A stretch of DNA of 64,000 nucleotides, from the NCBI GenBank assembly GCA_036245805.1, contig BTRK01000006.1, positions 23,964,365-24,028,364 on the forward strand. The letters run 5' to 3'. The notes below the pieces were generated by a model. That model made no database searches and was not told the DNA's origin. It saw nothing but the letters and a program-made list of their open reading frames with translations. Position 1 is the stretch's first letter, and every line of letters begins with the position of its first letter. This document shows, piece after piece, positions 46,501 to 59,300 of this stretch. The position numbers and the translations under genes are program-made. Origin of the DNA: Pristionchus mayeri. Lineage: Eukaryota > Nematoda > Chromadorea > Rhabditida > Neodiplogasteridae.

Positions 46501-49500
46501 TCGATCTTCCGGGGGCCGTGAAGGTACTCCATACTTTGTTGATAAACACCAGAACACTAATCTGTCAAGGAAAATATTTCATTGAACCTAGCAACGAGAA
46601 CGTAGAAACAAGTCAAAACTTTATCGCAATAAACAATGACAAAACAACGGCGTAGAAAGGGCAGCCTTGGCTTCTGCCCCCGACGGAGAACCTTCGAAGA
46701 AATCGCCGTCGACGAGGAGAGAGACTGAAAACAGCGGGATTTTACTCTAATCGTTGAACTAATGCGTGACGAAACCAGGTGAATCGATTGAAAAACAGTT
46801 CAAATGATCGGCGTACCTTGACCAGCGTCCCGGGAGGAGCTGAAGAGATTTGAACAGCTGAAAAGGATGATTACTTCACGAAAATGAAAACATGCAATGG
46901 GCGCAAAAGAGCGAAACAGTAGATTTTCCGGCAAGGGCAGCTCACAAACGTTTGGCAGGTGGTCGGACAACAATTCGGAAAGCGAAAATAGAAGTTATAA
47001 CGCGAGAAATCAATAAATTGGAAGCAGCACGCTGCCAAGAACTGCATGAAAATTATGGTAGCCGCGTTTCCGCGTAATACTTTTCAGTGCAAACACGAAC
47101 TGACTTTTTGCTATTTGATGGCTTCATCCTGTCCCGGACATTTGCACTAATGCCGCTCTAACTTTTGTTTAAGGAAATATTTTTGAAAACAATTGGTCAG
47201 AACCTAATGAATTGACCCAAAGAACACATAGAACAATTTTCAAATCATGAATTTCAGCCTGAACCGCACACTGTAAAAGTTATAAGGAATTATAATAACT
47301 TATATACCTATATATAAAGCGCAGTGTCCCGCCGTCTGTTCGGATTGCGAAACAGTTGCGAAATGAGGAAGTTGCGAAATGAATGATTGCGAAACCTACG
47401 CCGCTAGGACGGGGAACCGCCGAAGGCGGAGGGCAGCCGTACTAGTAACTTATAAGAAACGGTTCACAATATGTTCAATTGACTAAGGCTTGAGTCACCG
47501 TCGGCACGTTTTCAGCGCCGAAGTCGCGTGACTACCTATGCCAAGTCACAGAAAATATAGCTTACCACCACCAGCGAGAACATTGGCCGGCGCCTGCACG
47601 CCATCCCCGTGAACGTGCGCCTAAAAGAAAGTTAGTAACAAAAACATCTATCAGTCTATTCTGCCAATTCAAAAAATTCCCTTAATGGAAAATAGGTTCT
47701 TAAAGATCATGAAACTCGGGCTCACCTTGTGGTAACTCAAACCCGGCCTGCTCTTGTACCGCGCCCCGCATTCTGGAATGAGATAGAATGAAATAAGTTG
47801 ATATGAATGGATAACAGCCCCTTACATGCATATTTGCGAGGCTGCTACGCACTTCGCGGATCACAGACAGATTGATCTACCATGCACAACAGACAGCAGA
47901 TTTCTACGAAAGAGAACAGGGATCGATATTGTACCTAAGTGATTTTGATTCCAGAATAGAGCGAAAAAGAGCATAGAGGAGAGGCCTTCATCGTGGGAAA
48001 AAGGTGTTAGTGGGGAAGAAATGTGGCTAGAGTGATGGGAAAGGCAACGAAAAAAAGACTGTGCTGTCTAAATGACTAGATACGGATGCATAAGGAAGGA
48101 AAACTTTCATGTAACTGCATGGTAGAAGTAGCGCACCATCCGTGCCACGAAGGCGCACACCTACAACAGTCGCCCGCACGCACGCTATACAACAGACGCA
48201 GCTTGTACTTCCTCTTGAGAGGCGGATTCGGCAGGAAGCCGATAGTCGTGGTGGTGCGCCCCTTTCTCGTCTTATGGTGGACTAAGAGGGAAGGGTGATG
48301 TAGGGCCTGTTACAATACCAACAAATGTGACAGAGCCGAAAATCAGAGATAGAGATAAATATTCCTTCAATAAACCTAGATAAACGACAGGCCTCTCCTC
48401 TGTTCTTATGAAATACTAGCAATCGTCTGATAAGCTGCTGTAGATGAGACGTCTCGTTAAGCGTGTGATTACGGGTTACGGGAGCCGAAGAGTATATTTG
48501 CACTTTTACGAGGCTCAGTAAGCAATCGATACAGCCACAACAACGCAAAGAGCATGCATGGACGATCAACATGACTGGAGAGAAAGTGGCGATCACATCT
48601 CGAAATAGGGAGGATACTTCCATCTCTCACTCTAATTGGGTGCCACCACGACTACTTCCGCGAATCTTTTCGTCCGAGAGTTGACGAGCTTTTGAGAGAT
48701 ACAAGAGGAGCTAAATAATAGTGTTCTCAGGATGGACACGCGATGAGTTCCATGGACAAGCTCGTCAACCCTCTCTCTCAATCTCGGAAGGCCCTCTTGC
48801 TGCGACTGCGTAAGCCTTGTATCGTGCGTGGGACTCACTGTTGCAGGCGTGTTTCTTCTCCTCTGAGGGGGGCATAGAGGGGGGCGCGTAAGAAGAGGCG
48901 CCCATAGAGGGGACTGCTCCACTCGCCTTCTTCTTGGCAGATGGCCCACCCTTGCCCTTCTTCTTCTTCGCTCCGAAGTCATCGTCTGAATCCCCTCCCT
49001 CGTCAGAGAGATCCAAGGGGTCCTCATCGTAGTCATCCTCAATCACCATTCATTAATCACGCCGAGAAATATCTCTTCCATCACTATATTTCAATCATTT
49101 TTTATGGTAGTTACAATGCATTCCTAGGGACTGTTTTTCAATGAAGAATCTGGAAATCATTGTTCCTCCCCTCTACTCACATATGCTGCCTCTCTCTTGG
49201 CTGCATTCCTTCTTCCTTCTCCACTCATCGATGTATCCATCGAACTCTCAGCAGAGGACATCAGTGCCCTCGCTTCGAGGTTACCTGATATTTACTGAAT
49301 TCATTGACTACATTTCCGTCGAACGTTATAAGTTGCATTTAGAGGAATAATTTCATATTTGAAATAAAATGAAGATAAAATAATACTGAACGAGGTGGAA
49401 ACAGAAATTAGAAAGACTAGCGAGACAAGAGACATCGTTCACACCCATGGACGAGGGCATGGCTGCACTCATGGGAAGACCTCCTCCGTAGTTAGATGCC

Positions 49501-50847
49501 TGGTTGATGGCCTCATTCAACGGCTGATTGTTGTGCAGGAACATCTCAAATTGGATGTTCGATATTTCAATTGATTTCACTGATTAAGGTGTTTACTTCG
49601 ATAGATCATAAATTCAGCACTCTCTGCGATGCAAGAGACAGTGGCGATGTTAATGTGTCAATACAGTAAGTGAATATAGGAAAAGTGAAAGTATAGTGTG
49701 ATGATGATCTGGTACCTTCATCTCGGTGGCATCGGAAGGGGGAGCAGCGGGGTCGCGACTCCATTTCACTGCCGGGTAGACATACACCTGCACACACTTC
49801 AGTTGATACTAACATTAGCAACATCCATAATAGGCCATGTGAGAAGTGCGAGAATAATTTTTCTGATGTTTTCATGGTGGCATTAACTCCACAACAGTTT
49901 ACATATGCATATGTTCCATATGTTCATTTCAGTAAATATAACTTTCTTCTCTCTGTACTACCCACCATCAGGGCTCATAAACAGAAGAGTGAATGAGATA
50001 CTCACATAGTCGGGGTCAGTGGATACGCTGCGGTGTTCGCTCTTTCTCCATGCGTATATGGAGGGACGGTGTGCAGTGCCCGTCTGCTGATCGAAGAACG
50101 GATATCTACAATTTATAGTGAATTTCAATCCAGCACCAGCATTTATTTATCTGCCAACAACAATTGAGATAAAATTATTATGAACATATTGGATTCTATT
50201 CTAATTTACACTATCTCCTATGTATACGTTAAAAATTGTTGTATTATGATGTTCATTAAAGTTACCCAACAACCGTGCAAAATTTTTAAATTGGCGCCTG
50301 AACAATACCTTACAGCGAATTTGCATGAAAATGCACTAAGTACCGTAATTTAAAATGCGCGGTTTGTTTAAATATTGTTTAATCGATTATGTGGGCTTAA
50401 TATTGAAGTTTTTGCTGTTGAAATATATATTTCTACAACCGGGGGAGAAGCGAGGATAAAATCGGTACAGTACCGGGCTTGTGAACGCTAATTACCGCAC
50501 GCAGAATATTCATGTTTCAAACCTCGCGGGAAAATCGGTCTTGATCAGGGTAGCGCAACACGTGTTTTGAGGTCAATTCTGTGACTAATTATTCATTTTC
50601 TGATTTTATTAGTAATGCATTTCTACTAGTCTCTTTTGTGTCTATCAGTTTCAGGAATAAAAATATAGGCCATTTTGACGGTTGTTGGGTAACTTTAAGT
50701 GTACAACGCTTCAAACAAAGCACGCACACACAACAAAGAAAAGATAATAATACAAACTCACCTGGTTTGTCTCTCCACAGTAATCCGTGCGTTGAACTTG
50801 GAGCAGTTCTTCATGAGCTCGATGTAATTCGCCTCCGAGACAGCCAT
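43501..50847 (-). CDS. dpff-1: DPF/BAF45 double-PHD protein (SWI/SNF subunit)
   Basis: Thirteen exons (50847-50762, 50105-50006, 49787-49716, 49544-49445, 49284-49181, 49037-48839, 47772-47726, 47620-47566, 44601-44433, 44331-44267, 44107-43995, 43771-43683, 43564-43501) close in phase: 420 residues, as in human DPF2 (391). N-terminal Requiem domain ([29 protein letters not shown]), acidic/Lys linker, one C2H2 finger (C219, C222, H235, H240; [17 protein letters not shown]), then PHD1 (from CDFCDGT, about 304) and PHD2 ([16 protein letters not shown] to WSCHLC). The tandem PHD reads acylated/unmodified histone H3, and the protein is an accessory BAF subunit in the nucleus. It ends soon after PHD2 with AAAAQAKK. 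Intron 8 (47565-44602) holds a 2.37-kb palindrome and intron 12 a poly-G run at its donor. Confidence 0.95.
43660..43675 (+). repeat. poly-C tract, 16 nt (poly-G in the DPF transcript)
   Basis: Located six bases inside intron 12 of the DPF gene, right after the GTATGCA donor. Confidence 0.9.
45110..47482. repeat. 2.37-kb near-perfect palindrome inside a DPF intron
   Basis: Left edge tcaattgaacatattgtgaa matches the inverse at the right edge (ends 47482). Arms of about 1.03 kb (45110-46140; 46465-47482) face each other across a unique AT-rich centre of about 320 bp. The left arm has one extra segment near 45225-45250. Each arm encodes the same open 61-codon frame (45733-45548 minus; 46892-47077 plus), beginning [14 protein letters not shown]. 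No clear target duplication. Confidence 0.85.
47773..48838. other. intron 6 of the DPF gene; nothing else seen
   Basis: Only short open frames without support. Confidence 0.5.
50260..50694. mobile_element. 435-bp TTAA element
   Basis: TTAA on both sides (50256-50259; 50695-50698). TIRs AGTTACCCAACAACCGT and inverse. Interior AT-rich and non-coding. It lies in intron 1 of the DPF gene. Confidence 0.8.
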
Positions 50848-53380
50848 AGCTGCGGAGCTACAAAAAATATGCGTTTTGGGGTTGTAACAATCTATTTAAC
50901 GTTTAAAAACCTTTAAACATTGAATATATTGTAAATAGAAACATTCAATAGGAATCACGCGTACATCCTTGTGAGGAGAGAATTAAGAACAGACTAAAAT
51001 CAGATAACTAGGCGAAAAAAAGGGAGATTTGGTCGACCATTTGCCGGAGGCTCCAAAAAAGGATCGATTTTGAACCGCTCCGCACGGCATCATTTTCGCG
51101 GATGACACACCCCAAAAAGTGACCCCGCTGCGCATCAACCTAGCGCGTGTGCAGAAAAAAGATACACAATTACGCCGTACAAGAATTTTCCCTGACTGTC
51201 CCTGATTACTGTATACAAATTTTTGGTATTTCCTGATTTCGGTACTGCGTTTGAATTACGACTACGGTTTTCGGATTTATTGTACCGATTATTGATTGAA
51301 TTCATTGATTTTCGAACGTTACCACTTATTCTTTTTTCTTCTTATATTCATTTTTTAATTTATTATTTTCATTATATTTTAAATTCAACAACACTCATAA
51401 TCGATTCGGCGACCAAAATGGACAACAAAGCTGCAGAAGTTTTATCTGACGACGGTGGTGTGAGTCAGGGGGATCAATGATATTTTTGAGCTGGCAATAC
51501 AACAAAAGAATAGTAAAGAGGGTCACGTCTCAAGATGAAAAGCGAAAACAGCAACTAGGGTTTGAAGCACAGCAGTACAAATGGATCCGGAAAATAATAA
51601 AACTGCAAAACAGTTTCTTTTTTCTTCTTATATTCATTTTTTAATTTATTATTTTCATTATATTTTAAATTCAACAACACTCATAATCGATTCGGCGACC
51701 AAAATGGACAACAAAGCTGCAGAAGTTTTATCTGACGACGGTGGTGTGAGTCAGGGGGATCAATGATATTTTTGAGCTGGCAATACAACAAAAGAATAGT
51801 AAAGAGGGTCACGTCTCAAGATGAAAAGCGAAAACAGCAACTAGGGTTTGAAGCACAGCAGTACAAATGGATCCGGAAAATAATAAAACTGCAAAACAGT
51901 TTCGGAAAATAAAGAAAGATAAACAACGGAAACACACGCAATGCACAAGCCACGCCCCCCAATTTGGACTTCATGGGAACTAGGCACCACCGCGTAAAAC
52001 AAGATTGTTCTTCTAAATTTTTTTTTATTGTATAATTCTGGATAATTGAGAATGCAGAATTTGTCTGTAATATAAATAATCACATGAAATTCTAAATTAG
52101 CCTTGTAAACGCTGCATTTCTTTTGAAGAAATTGGCTCCGCCCCTTTGGTGTAGTTGCCAGTTCATCGTGTCAACAAATTTTCGGAGGGTCAACTTCCTT
52201 ATGAGCTGACATCTAATCTTTATTTTCAGTTTATATCTTTAAAATCTTATACTGAAGAAAAATATAAATTCCATGAAAAGATAAATAAAACCTAATTTCA
52301 CATTCGTTTAATTTTTTAAAAGTATATTCAAAGTTTTTCAATTTTCCGGCTCGGAAATACGGCTCTATGTTTTGACCTATATTGATTGAGATCCCACGGA
52401 GACTTTCTTCTACATTTCTGAACAGTAGTCAGGCATCAACCGATCTTCATATACCTGACAGGTTATCACTGAGCACTCTCTCGTTCACTCGTAATTAATT
52501 ATAGTGTCATGAAAACGACAAATTCCCGATTTTGAAATCACTTTTGTAAAAAATCCCACAGAGGATTTCATGCCATTTGTCTGTAGCTGTAGCGCTTCAC
52601 TCTTCTTTATAGGATGCTTGAAACGCTAAGATGAGCACTCTCTAAAACACGAGAAAAACGAGAAAAACAAAATTTCAACGTGACGATGTTTCCTAATTTG
52701 ACGACCAGGCATTTGCCAGTTCTCATTTTGTAATTCCCGGTTCGGTGGTCCCATGATGGGAACCTTTTTTCTCAACAGACCCTCCGCAAAAATGATGCCG
52801 TGCTCCGCCGCAGGCGCGATGCGGTGCTCATTGCTGTGTGTCATACTTTATATTTTTACTCTTCTAATAATGCTTCTTTTTTATAAGTATTTCTATTGAT
52901 TAATAACGAGTAAATTTGAGCTTTTTTAGTTTAAAAAAATTAAATAGGCAAATATACAGTAGGACAAATGATAACACGGTTTTAACAAATAATTTTTTTC
53001 AATACAATAGTCAGAATGGCAAGTCGAAGTTGCAAAATGGATATGCGCAAATATATATTATGGATAATATTTTTCAACCATGTCATAGTGCATTCATTTG
53101 TTCATTCATTTGTTCATTCATATATTCTAACGACTTTTTATCTTAGTGAGACCTTTACCAGGTGGTAACAACTTCGTTCTTCCATCAGTATGCATTTGAG
53201 AGGATACCATTTCGGTTATATGAAATGTGTATGGAATCAAAACTTCGTAGGTTAATAAAATTCTACACCTATGAGGATTTTTATAGTTTTCCGTAACTTG
53301 AATGTCATAAAAATTAATCAGTATGAGGGTGAGGAAAAACAACTCTAATGTATCCCATCTGTAACATCCCTATATATGCC
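50848..53380. other. gene-poor region upstream of the DPF gene
   Basis: Holds the 286-bp tandem duplication. A GC-rich motif (cacggcatcattttcgcgga near 51085) recurs inverted near 52790. No splice-supported gene. Confidence 0.35.
51326..51900 (+). repeat. 286-bp direct tandem duplication
   Basis: Two almost identical copies with period 286 (ATG of the repeated frame at 51418 and 51704). Each contains a short frame beginning MDNKAAEVLSDDGG with a donor-like GTGAGT after it, and later an open stretch TSQDEKRKQQLGFEAQQ. Possibly a duplicated first exon or a transposon piece. Confidence 0.8.
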
Positions 53381-53387
53381 CTAAAGG

Positions 53388-54240
53388 GAGTTTAGATGAA
53401 TGATGAGATAAGTATGTCATCCATCAACCTTGGTTGTCCTGTTCCCGTCGCTACTGTGGTGCCAGATTTGTCGATAAAGGGGAAGGCCGTCTCCCTTAAA
53501 TCAACCCCAATCGCATATCTACCGATCAATATCATTGGTATACAATCAGTTGCAAGAAGGCAGGCAATTGACCATGTTGATACTCCGAGACATCACCATT
53601 CTCGGACAAGCGAAAAAAAGCGAAAAAAAAATGAATTATGAAATTTGTTTATAGAGCATGATCCCTCCAGACATGCATCTTTCAGAGGATTATCGGCAGA
53701 TCACTTTCATCTCTGTAAATTAATATCATTAATCTCTATTATGAGAGACCACTTCTCACCTTCGTACAAGGAATGAGATCTGCTTTGTTTTCTCTGATCA
53801 TGTGAAGGTCTTAATCTCGCTGTAAATCGATCCCCTCAATCTAATCCTCTATAATTCCTTTATGACTTCTCACCTCAGCTCTCTCTTCTCTCCTCTCCTC
53901 TCTCATCTCTCCGCGAATAGACACCAAAACCGAGAAGGGCATAAATTAGAGGTGTCACTACTGCTGATGATACCCCCAGAGGGGAAGGTAGCAGTAAAAG
54001 AAAGCAGATACTTACCAGACATCGAAGTGATATAAAGGCTACTCTTCCTAGTGGTTATTTCCACACGACGGATGCCCCCACTTCCCCATAGTATTCAAAT
54101 TATTATGCTGCTGAACTGTTTCTAATTTGTATTCAGCTTTCACCAGATGGATTTGATTGATGGACCCTGGCCTCCATTTGATTTCTCCTACGCATTTCAT
54201 CAATCTCATTATTTCGAGCAGATGGGAGGAGTAGATATGT
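53388..54240. repeat. members of a low-copy dispersed repeat
   Basis: 53388-53515 matches 59831-59960 inverted (shared gataaggggaaggc-type core and tcccttaaatcaacccc). 53795-54030 matches 58180-58440 directly (aatcctctataattccttta; gggcataaattagaggtgtc). See finding. Confidence 0.65.
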
Positions 54241-54242
54241 TA

Positions 54243-54404
54243 CTGTGAGAATAGAAAGCGTAGTCCGTGGTGTGGTGGGCGAGATTTAGTACATTTGTTT
54301 CTAAATATACGCGGAACGCGGAGGAAAAATGTTCCGCGTATACTTAGATACAAATATTCTAAATCTCGCCCCCACACCACGGACTACGCTTTCTATTCTC
54401 ACAG
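54243..54404. mobile_element. 162-bp hairpin MITE
   Basis: TA on both sides (54241-54242; 54405-54406). Almost the whole element is an inverted repeat starting CTGTGAGAATAGAAAGCGTA. Confidence 0.85.
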
Positions 54405-54463
54405 TAATATAGTCATTTGGAGAAGAATATCATGGAATCGGAATATCAGTGAGAGCTACGGTA

Positions 54464-56338
54464 TATGAGAGACCGTCTGAGAAAATTTACCAGAGGCCGT
54501 ACAGCAAAAAATGAAATTTCCCCTAAAATTGTCCCTAGGGGTAACTTTTCATGTAGAGTTCGAAAATCGACCTTAGAAAGCCGTATCTCCAACCCCTCAT
54601 TTCCTGTGTTGCACTGCATCTGAGCGGTCGGTTTTTTAAAAATCGTGAACGGTCGCTCCAAACTCCATACATGTATAGTAATTCTTAAAGATCTCGACGA
54701 GATAAGCATTTTTCTTGTTGTAAGTGAAGGGCTAATTCATCTGTGAAAAAAGATCTGACCGTTTGAATGATGAAAAAAATCATCATAAATTTGGATGCCA
54801 TAATTATTCGCTTTTTTATTCTTTCATTCGATTCCTCGTTGAAAAGTACCCCTAAGGTTTTATTTTCATGGAAAATTTCGTTCCTGTAAAGGGTCCGCCA
54901 AGATGCCGAAATAACACGCATTTCATGTTTTTGCCAATATATGCAGCTCTAAGCCGCGCCGATGTGAACCACGATTAAATCTACCTGGTTTATGACTGTA
55001 CTAAGGTAGGGTAATAATATCCCGAAGAGAAAAATACGTTATCTCAATTTTGAAAAAAATCGGTTTTTTTCATGTCGATTTTGCCCATGTTTAGGCGCAT
55101 TCAACTTTTCCTTTTCAATCCCAATTCCCAATTTTCTTTGCAAAACTAGTAGTACTCATGGATGTAAGTCAGAAAATATTAAACATAGGGTCATCAGCAA
55201 TAAGTAAGTTAGACATAAATTTGCATGAAAATGCAATGTCGCGTAGTAAAATAAAATATTTTAAATTCTAATAAGATAATTTTAGAGGAATAGTGCTTAA
55301 ATTGTTACACTATACAATGGTTACAACGTCGCACAACTAAAATATACATTGAAAATGACACATACCTTCATCTTTTAAAAAATTATTTTTTGGACACATG
55401 AAAATATATTTTTTTTCGAAAACGAGTGATATTTCACAATAATACATACAAGCCGATTAGTTTGGTTTTGCGAGGAATTATTATGCTAAAATCTGAAAGA
55501 TTCACGCGAAACAGCGCTTGAAATTTAATTTTGTTCTTTTCCGATGCTCTCAATATTACAATTTTAAACAAACTTATGCCTAACTTACTTATTGCCGATG
55601 GCCCAATATTTAATATTTTCTGGCTTATATCCATGCGTACTACTAGATTTGCAAAGAAAATTGGGAATTGGGATTGAAAAGGAAAAGTTGAATGCGCCTA
55701 AACATGGGCAAAATCGACATGAAAAAAACCGATTTTTTTCAAAATTGAGATAACGTATTTTTCTCTTCGGGATATTATTACCCTACCTTAGTACAGTCAT
55801 AAACCAGGTAGATTTAATCGTGGTTCACATCGGCGCGGCTTAGAGCTGCATATATTGGCAAAAACATGAAATGCGTGTTATTTCGGCATCTTGGCGGACC
55901 CTTTACAGGAACGAAATTTTCCATGAAAATAAAACCTTAGGGGTACTTTTCAACGAGGAATCGAATGAAAGAATAAAAAAGCGAATAATTATGGCATCCA
56001 AATTTATGATGATTTTTTTCATCATTCAAACGGTCAGATCTTTTTTCACAGATGAATTAGCCCTTCACTTACAACAAGAAAAATGCTTATCTCGTCGAGA
56101 TCTTTAAGAATTACTATACATGTATGGAGTTTGGAGCGACCGTTCACGATTTTTAAAAAACCGACCGCTCAGATGCAGTGCAACACAGGAAATGAGGGGT
56201 TGGAGATACGGCTTTCTAAGGTCGATTTTCGAACTCTACATGAAAAGTTACCCCTAGGGACAATTTTAGGGGAAATTTCATTTTTTGCTGTTCGGCTTAT
56301 AGGTAAAATTGTTCAGTTCTCTCAGAAAGTCTCTCATA
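54464..56338. mobile_element. 1.9-kb palindromic element
   Basis: TA-flanked, ends TATGAGAGAC and inverse. Arms of about 750 bp (54464-55215; 55570-56338) surround an AT-rich centre. Open frames of 66-96 codons in the arms are mirror copies. It sits only 57 bp from the 162-bp MITE. Confidence 0.8.
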
Positions 56339-56339
56339 T

Positions 56340-59300
56340 ATCTACATCATCTGCTATTGCGGAGAACAGATAGAGTACCCGAGTTTATATATCATAGTTC
56401 TTATTGTAAGATGAGGAAGAAAAAGGGAAGAGACTGTGGCCTTCGTGGTTCCCTCTTCTCTAGAGAAGAACAAGTTCAAATTAAGGGCGTGTGTGTATAC
56501 CACGGTTACAGTAATAAGGCAGAACTTCAAGTGGTTATGAATGCAAAGTACGGTCGCCCGTATATCTACAATTTGTATCCAAGAATTGTGAACATCTCAC
56601 GAAGTACAATACTCGACCCCCTCCCCCTTTGGGCGTTTTGTTTGATTTTTAGAATTTTCCTCATTTTCTTACTTCGTGTAGGTAAATTTATACATGGAAA
56701 GAGGGGGGGAGAGAAGAATGGTTTGCGTCGCTTCAAAAGAAGCGGTGTGTGCATTCCTTTAAGAAGTTGCTTATGTGATGGTCAGTGAATGGGAAAGAAT
56801 GGGGAAGAATGGAAGAGAAAGACGGTAACTTGAATGGGTGTCCTGCAAGATGCCCGAATGAAATTGAGCGATGGTATGATCAAAAGGTGTATTGATCTCG
56901 CTGTATCCCAATTGTGCAATGGAATGACATATTTACTGAGGGGGGGGGGGGTAATCAGAGATAAATGACAGATCTCTCTCTGGATTCAACTGTCGCCAAT
57001 CACTCTAATCTTCATCTGCGATCATTCACATGATCGTGAGAATCCTTTGATCTTTTTTGACCATTTCGTGAACAAAACTAAAAAAAGCAATCAAGCGCAA
57101 AACGGCAGCATATTTTTAACACAATCATAAACAACAAAACAATTTTGAAATTTCGATGTAGAAATTTAAATATCTATATTCGGAGCCGAGGTTGTTTTTG
57201 GGCATTCATATTTGACAGTGACACACATGCAACTGGTGAAGATGAGAGAGCTCCTTCTCATTCCTCATTGCGCCACTCATGCTGTTTTACGGTCAATCCT
57301 CCTTTATTCTCAGCGACCGTCGTAAGAGAAGATCCAAACCCCCCGTCCGGATCTATTTGCATAATCTAATTTTGGCGGGAAATATCATATGGCACACCCT
57401 TGGGGTTGCTTCTCCCGTCATTCGCTTTTCCTTTCCTGCCTTATTCCGTATCGAGTCTTGAATACATCGATAAGTCAACAGTCTTATTTTGCATATCCTT
57501 ATGATTATTATACTTACATCATCTCTCTCCAATAGATTGCGAGTTCATAATTAGGACTTGATCATATCGAATACTCGATCGGATGAAAGGGAAGACTCTT
57601 CATTTTCCACTTATCTGATGTATCGACTGGAGCGAGACGAAGTCCATCCAAGGTCAATGGACGGCCACTTATCTCTCCATTCATCTATGCAATTTCTTTG
57701 CTCTAAAAGGGCAACAGATTTGTCGTCAAGTCAAAGCGACATTTGCAGTATTTTTTCTTACACCTAGATAGGCGCCTTGGCGTATGATTCATTAGACTAG
57801 CGTTCAAATGTTGGTACGGTATTGAATAAGAAATAGGAAATCCAAAATTAAAGGCAGAATGCATCTACGCAAACATTAACATTGCTCGATTTAGTTTAGC
57901 TATGAATGCACCATGGTATCTATCTAGCTGATCGGTGATCGATGGGGATTATCGATCCATCTCCATTCCACTCTCTGCCACTCCTTTCTCTTAGTCTTCA
58001 CACAGTCTCTCGTGTTCTTTGTTTGAAAGCTCTTCTCTTTCTCTTGAAGTACCTTTTGAAGCGACAGCTACTTCCTTTCCAACACTCCCATCTCACAGAC
58101 CTTCCCCAGACATACATTTTCATTTGCTTCGGCGAAGATGGGATTGGACTCCGTTAGTACAATCATATCTTCTTTGCTTTCTTTGGTCAACTGAAGGCCT
58201 TACTATCCCTGTAAATCGATCCTCTCAATCCTAATCCTCTATAATTCCTTTATGACGCCACTTCTCACCTCAGCTCTCTTCTCTCCTTTACTCTACCATC
58301 TCTCCGCCAATAGAGAACAAATAAGTGAGAAGGGCATAAATTAGAGGTGTCACTACTGCTAGATATCACTTTACAGATGATACCCCAAAAAAGGAAGTTT
58401 GCAGCGAATGAAAGCAGTTACTTACGAGACATCCAAGTGCATAAGGTAGACCAGGAATAGGGTAGGCATCCATTCATTCTCCTATTTTACAATTCAAGTG
58501 AATGAGGAATTCTTTTCATTTGCATTATATGATATGTTTTTATTGGACTGAGGGTTCTAGTGACCTATGGCTGACCATTTCTCTTCGTTCTCTCTATGCA
58601 ATGTCTCTGTTCGTTCTCCCACCTGCTCCACTTCTCTTCTTTCAAGTCTTCTTTTGTTAGCTACCATCTGTTTCATATTACTCAAGCAGCGTTTATGGTA
58701 CTAATTTAGTAATTAAATTCACCAGACCGAGCCATAGCCAGGAAAAAAATAGGTGGAAGTGAGTTGGTAGAAGAGTTCAGTCTTCATTCAGACAACAATC
58801 AGCGGAAATATAAATCCTGATCCGTCGATAGTATATCTAATTGTGATTTGAGACAAGAAGAGTGGAAAACTATCAGTGATAACACAGACCTGATTGTCTT
58901 TCATTTCTATCCATCTGATTGCATTCTCTTTCCATTCCTATGAAATCCTCTCAAATTCCACCTTCGTCCCTACTTTCAGTAAGATAACAAAGACATGGAA
59001 AGAGAGAAGACGAAATAATTGGGAGGTGAGAGAAACAACGAGGAATACGGTAGTTCTTTGTGCTTCTCTTTACGAGGGAAAGAGATGGATGACCCGAAAC
59101 TGCAGGGTGAGTTTGACACAAATGTTTTCGTGTCCAGAATTGTGTATACAGAATCTCCCATTGGTTAAAGAACGAGATGAATGACAATTACGGAGAGAAG
59201 AGTAGTGATAGACCAATTTATGATGCCTGTTTGACAAAGAACTTGAGTTCACGTCTTTTGGCTCGAATTTAAAGGTTTTCCTCCCTCACTCGTGTCTCTT

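Noticed and set aside
55871..56788. Open frames of 78-159 codons at the right end of the 1.9-kb palindrome
   Set aside because: The first two repeat in the left arm and the third begins inside the element; no motif or splice evidence.
58660..58720. CTGTTTCA, the nematode piRNA upstream motif
   Set aside because: A single occurrence with no cluster of further motifs; expected by chance.
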